Origin: Marchantia polymorpha subsp. ruderalis
Taxonomy: Eukaryota > Streptophyta > Marchantiopsida > Marchantiales > Marchantiaceae
Assembly: GCA_037833965.1 (NCBI GenBank)
Contig: AP031352.1
Coordinates: 2,646,501-2,710,500, forward strand
DNA length: 64,000 nt
Direction: 5' to 3'
Positions 60,001 through 64,000 of this stretch are shown here, in pieces. Under the pieces are notes generated by a model, which saw nothing but the letters and a program-made list of their open reading frames with translations, was not told the DNA's origin and did not search any database. A program made the position numbers and the translations under genes. The first letter of the stretch is position 1, and each line of letters begins with the position of its first letter.

Positions 60001-61650
60001 AAAATTTGATTACATTTTATTGGTCAATACATTCGATTCGTTCATACGGCCAAGACGAAACTGAAACCCATACTTTTGCCCGTTACTGATCAATTTTTAC
60101 TAGATGCCTACCATGGTTAACCTAAACATTCACCATAGAGAACACTCTCTTTTAATAGACAGAGCCGGCCAAGCTTCACACGACTGTCGTGCCAAGCCTC
60201 GTACTGCTAGAGCTTTTTTACGCTCATAGACGCATGATCTTGGCTTCATCATGTATCATTAATTTCCGACTCCCGTAATCAAATTTTCTACATCAACCGA
60301 GGGTACTACTTGGTTCGATCGAATTCTTCGCAATCAATTACTCACATGATTAATCCCTAAATATTACTTTGTATGCAATAGTGGTCCATGTGCCCAGTTG
60401 CTACATGGGAGATGAAGTCCACATGATTGCTCAGAGAGAACTGGGTTGTCGAGCTAAGGTCTGGGAGCTCATTCTCCTATTGTGAATTCCAAGTCGAATC
60501 GACTATAGCAGAAGGAGGGCTGCTGCTGCAGGATACAACGGAACCTGCACAGAAGCGCCATGTGCTGAAAGTGGCAGCTGGGATGCCGTCATCGGGCAAG
60601 ATGAGACAACGGAGACGACAGAAACATCGGTCGCTGGTCGAGATCGTCACGAAATAGAGGAAATCGAGCAAAGCTTCGCGACGCACATCACAGCACAGTA
60701 CAGAGATAGCCATAGACTTTTATTCTTTTCAAACAAACTGCAACAGACTTTGTCGACAGCTGACTCAAGCGGAACGGATTGTAGAGATCAGAGTTCAACG
60801 GAGAGACAGAGACTCATTAGAGTCACTCGCTCGCTACCTATCGGTCTCTACGTACTGTCTCCGTCCCTGTAAAGCAATCGGACGAATGTCTCCATGTCTC
60901 CATCGTAAATTGCATCACAGCGGAAAGTGTTATTCGTCGAAGCTCTTGACCTCACTCACAGGCTGCTCATTGCTCAAGCCTAGGACACAAAATAAGCTCC
61001 TCTGAAGAAGACGCAAAAGTAGCTAGCAAGCGTATTCCATTACATTACAGTACGAGAGCTCGGTGGCTCCGAAGACTTTCTCTGCGCTCGCGTTTCTGAC
61101 ACAAACTTAGTGTACAGCTTTGAAGAGCAATTTGCGCGGATCACGAGATTATCGGAAAACCATTCGGTCTGAAATAGAATCCCTACTCTACTCTGGGAAG
61201 CTCCGTCTCACTTCCGGCGCAAGTAGAGCCACACCTGATCCACTGATCACTTCTCTAAGACACAACTAGGGAGGACTCATCGCTCATCGGAATCCTGAAG
61301 AGCGAAGGTGCGTCCGTATTATGGACTGCAGGACATCTGCGAACTACGTCATCCACCAAACTCATCATTCCTCAGTCGACGATCGTTCCGACCAACAAAC
61401 AAGGCCATCAGCTGCTGCTGGTGCGGTTCGCAGCTTCACCCAAACTGCGAATCCTTGCTCTTTAATCTAACCTAGCCTCACGAGAGAGTGTCCGGGGAAC
61501 ATACACTACAGCAGAAATCCGCCCGGCGCGCCTGCAGATGTCAATCCTGGACACGGCAAACATCAATCCAGAACTCGAACGACATCCGATTGCGCCACCG
61601 GGACGCGGACTCGATCAATCCTGTCGGCGTGCTGGCAGACTGGCTGGCTG
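57051..61650. other. Unassigned region, no gene recognised
   Basis: Balanced to GC-rich sequence at 57.1-59.6 kb with short overlapping frames on both strands, none recognisable. There is a CT microsatellite at about 59534-59552 and an AT-rich patch at about 59.7-60.1 kb. The end nearest 61650 should hold the 3' UTR of the STPG gene. Confidence 0.4.
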
Positions 61651-62448
61651 TCACGAGTGTCGGAAGCGCTCGCGCATGGTGAAGGCAAGGCCGCGGGTCT
61701 GCGACGTGGTGTTGTCGTCCGTGTAGGCGCCGGGGCCGGGGTTCAAGTCGCGCTGCGTGATCTGCGCCTTCACCTTGGACGCCATGGAGTAGGACGGGCC
61801 CGACGCCTTGCGGTAGACCTCGTACGCACCGGGGCCCGGCGAATCGCTGCGATCGTCGCTCGAGCGGATCCTGGTCCCGATGCTGAAGGAGGGCGAGCCG
61901 GACTTGAGATCGGCGTTGTACGTCCCGGGCCCGGGTCCGCGGGAAAAGCCGACTCCCGCTTTGTAGCCCACGGTGTAAGCGCTGGCTCCTCCTCCTCCTC
62001 CTGCGCCGCCGCGATGCTTGTCCGCGTCGTAAGCCGCGCCCGGACCGGCAGCCGTGCCGAAGGCGGACGGGCCGCAGCGCGCTCCCATGGAGTAGGCAGG
62101 GGACGAGGTTTTGATGGCGCGATAGCCGACGCCGGAGTGATACTCGCCGGGCCCGGGGCCGTCGTCCTTCGCCTCGCGCTCCTTCTTGCGGAAGCTGTAC
62201 GCGGGGCCCTGCGATTGCTCCCAGATGCTCATGTACGCTCCGGGCCCCCGCTTGTCGTCGTCGCGACCGCGTCGCAGGCGCTGGCCGATGGAGAAGGACG
62301 GCGGCGTCGGCTGCGCCGGCCTCTGATCGCCGTGCCCGAGCGCCTCGTGCGGCTGAGCCAGATGCTCAGCCTTGTGGCTTCCTCCTCCGAACCCCGCTGG
62401 CGATGGCGCCCTCCCCGTCTCGTTCTTGTGCGCCCCCCGCATCTCCAT
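61651..62448 (-). CDS. Sperm-tail PG-rich repeat (STPG/SHIPPO/ODF3-like) protein
   Basis: A 265-residue single-exon protein built from degenerate STPG repeats. GPGAY- or PGPG(A/E/T)Y-type motifs fall at about residues 68-72, 98-103, 135-140, 172-177, 204-209 and 237-242. Between them are SFSIG/YSMG/YTVG/FTM turns (PSFSIGQR, PAYSMGAR, PSFSIGTR, PSYSMASK, LAFTMRER). This alternating pattern defines the outer dense fibre protein 3 family, which associates with axonemal doublet microtubules in flagella. In plants, such genes should persist only where sperm are motile (bryophytes, lycophytes, ferns, some gymnosperms). A Gly-run lies at residues 147-154. Expression in developing male gametes is inferred, not seen. 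The coding strand is very GC-rich, which creates a long but spurious frame on the opposite strand. Confidence 0.9.
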   Translation of the reverse strand: MEMRGAHKNETGRAPSPAGFGGGSHKAEHLAQPHEALGHGDQRPAQPTPPSFSIGQRLRRGRDDDKRGPGAYMSIWEQSQGPAYSFRKKEREAKDDGPGPGEYHSGVGYRAIKTSSPAYSMGARCGPSAFGTAAGPGAAYDADKHRGGAGGGGGASAYTVGYKAGVGFSRGPGPGTYNADLKSGSPSFSIGTRIRSSDDRSDSPGPGAYEVYRKASGPSYSMASKVKAQITQRDLNPGPGAYTDDNTTSQTRGLAFTMRERFRHS

Positions 62449-63913
62449 GCTCCGTCGCCGCTGGCTTACAATTTCTTCTGTCTATCTCTCGGCGGGAGGG
62501 TCACGAGAGCAGCAGCAGCAGCAGCTGCGGCGGATTACGGACGATTGCGTCGAGCGAGTTCGGCAGCTCGTCGAGAATTGCCCATCGATCCAGCTCGAGA
62601 GGAATTCGACGGATGTGCGTGCGGGCGTGCCTGCGGATCGGTGTTTCGATAAGGGGGGCGATGCGCGAGACGTGACCGGGGGCGGAGGGTGAGCATGGCC
62701 GAGGAGCTAAGCTGTAGGGTTGGCGAGCGATGAAGGGGAATGACGAGGTGCGAGTGGAGCGGTTATGAGGCTGATGACGATGATGGCTGCAAAGGTCAGC
62801 TGAAGGGAAAGCGTAACCACCGAAAGGACTTTGATTAGCTGTCCCGGGGGTCGCTAGTCGGTGACAGTTGCCATTCCTCGCAATCCAGTCATCGCTTGCG
62901 TCCATGGCAAACTCTGTCCAGTGTCCTCTGCTCGCCCTTTACCTCTCCCTCCCCGTACGGTCTCTGGCTGTGTCTCTGGCTGCAGCTTCAAGCTTCCTCG
63001 AGATATTATCCATTTACCCCCCACATGCAAAGCCTCTTCGCCCTCCTCTGCTGTGCGTGCGTGCATGCTTGCGATCGCCACTTTCCCCACTCTTCTACCC
63101 CCGAATTCTTCTGCATGCAGTTAACCGAACCGAAAAGGGCTCGGCGCATGTAGACCTGTTTCTGAGTCTCGATCAGATGGTACTTTAAAGCATATTCAAA
63201 CATTGCGGGTCCGATGTAAAGGTCTCTGGATGGGAAGGGATCGGAATCTACATGCGAATGAATGGTCATGACCTGAATTTGGCCGTTTTGTGACTACAAA
63301 GCAGGTTCCATTTACTTTGTCCATGACCTCAACCGAAGGGATTCGAGTAGAGTCCATCGGAGGGAGGGCGCAAGTACTGCAGAGCCGCTGCCTCACCCAC
63401 CCTTCAACTAAAGTGGACAAATATTCACAAATTTCTGTCACTTCTCGGGACATGTTGTCAGAGAAATTGTGTTAAAAAATTCATCTTTATCAGTGAAATA
63501 TCGACATTAAAGGGCATGAATCTGCTTTACCAGTTTCTCCGGACACTCGTCCGTGAAGTCGAACCGATGGACTGCAAGTCATACGTCCTGCGGTCCGTGT
63601 CTTGCGGGGTGACAGTAGACCTCGAGACGCCTCCGACTATGCCTAATACTGGTACCCCCAACCCCCGACCAGAGCTACCTCCTGTGTTCCTCACGAACGT
63701 CGATCATCGAGGCGGGGGGGAGGAAGCGCTAAAGGATTCCTCCTTGTGTTTCTCGTCACAGAAGAAACAGAGTATGCAATACCTGATCGACATCGCAGCG
63801 CTGGGATAAGTTCCCCCAAAGCCAGCTCGGAATGTGGGCCAGTACATCCTGGAGGTCGATGAACCACCCGCCGAGCTCTGGTTCAGGCTCGTCTCCTCGA
63901 GCAGACGCAGACG
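62449..63913. other. Upstream region of the STPG gene and spacer
   Basis: Contains the promoter and leader of the minus-strand STPG gene, with a short AGC repeat near 62510-62526. Only unrecognised short frames follow, including one at 63516-63809 plus. Confidence 0.4.
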
Positions 63914-64000
63914 ATGATCGACTCCGAAATCGAGCAGGCGATCGGGGCCGATGCAGCCGAATGGAACGAGGTCGATCTAGTACACGGAATTGCACATGCG
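63914..64000 (+). CDS. Possible start of a gene running off the right edge
   Basis: An ATG at 63914 opens a frame that stays open to the last base (MIDSEIEQAIGADAAEWNEV and nine more residues), with GC-rich third positions and a well-mixed, soluble composition. It is too short to identify. The opposite strand is also open across part of this region, so the strand call is weak. Confidence 0.25.
   Translation, partial: MIDSEIEQAIGADAAEWNEVDLVHGIAHA

Noticed and set aside
61657..62652. 331-codon plus-strand open frame
   Set aside because: It is the complement of the very GC-rich STPG gene. Its Arg/Ala/Val-rich product is an artefact of composition, while the minus strand has real repeats.
1..64000. 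Prokaryotic-type defence or biosynthetic cluster
   Set aside because: All confident genes are plant housekeeping or lineage genes with introns or nuclear features. No operon-like grouping was found.

Overview
The window reads as nuclear DNA of a land plant, most likely a bryophyte (liverwort or moss). The evidence is spliced genes with GT-AG introns, a plant-type U2 snRNA, a plant cysteine-rich (DUF26/Gnk2) secreted protein, a plant-type MOT1 molybdate transporter, a polyprenol reductase, and a PG-rich sperm-tail (STPG/SHIPPO) protein of the kind kept in lineages with flagellated sperm. Genus is not proven; a Marchantia-like liverwort would fit. Nothing prokaryotic, organellar or viral is visible.

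Layout. 1-10.2 kb: a small secreted DUF26 protein (+), tRNA-Arg(UCU) (+), a U2 snRNA gene (-), and a six-exon polyprenol reductase (-). 10.2-16.4 kb: an intergenic stretch, then a single-exon MOT1-type molybdate transporter (+). 16.4-18.9 kb: a degraded hAT-like DNA transposon with terminal inverted repeats. 18.9-22.7 kb: AT-rich spacer with two abutting perfect palindromes. 22.8-33.0 kb: a large gene (-) for the AP-1 gamma-adaptin. I resolved 17 exons with consistent phase, plus one candidate first exon. 33.6-42 kb: AT-rich, repeat-laden DNA holding a structurally complete LTR element (35808-38845, 5-bp target duplication) whose PBS and PPT lie on the minus strand, while the decayed Copia fragments inside lie on the plus strand. 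43-49.1 kb: a GC-rich leader region and a three-exon SANT/trihelix-like DNA-binding protein (+). 50-57 kb: decayed sequence, a 152-bp tandem duplication, and a degenerate satellite of about 340-370 bp per unit. 57-64 kb: mostly unassigned single-copy DNA, the single-exon STPG protein (-), and possibly the start of another gene at the right edge.

The genes are unrelated housekeeping and lineage functions (secretion, dolichol synthesis, molybdate transport, clathrin trafficking, splicing RNA, transcription, flagellum) and do not form a cluster. Gene islands have balanced base composition and are separated by very AT-rich repeat blocks. Both transposon relics carry stop codons of the kind expected from cytosine deamination (TGG to TGA/TAG, CAA/CAG to TAA/TAG), which suggests they were methylated.
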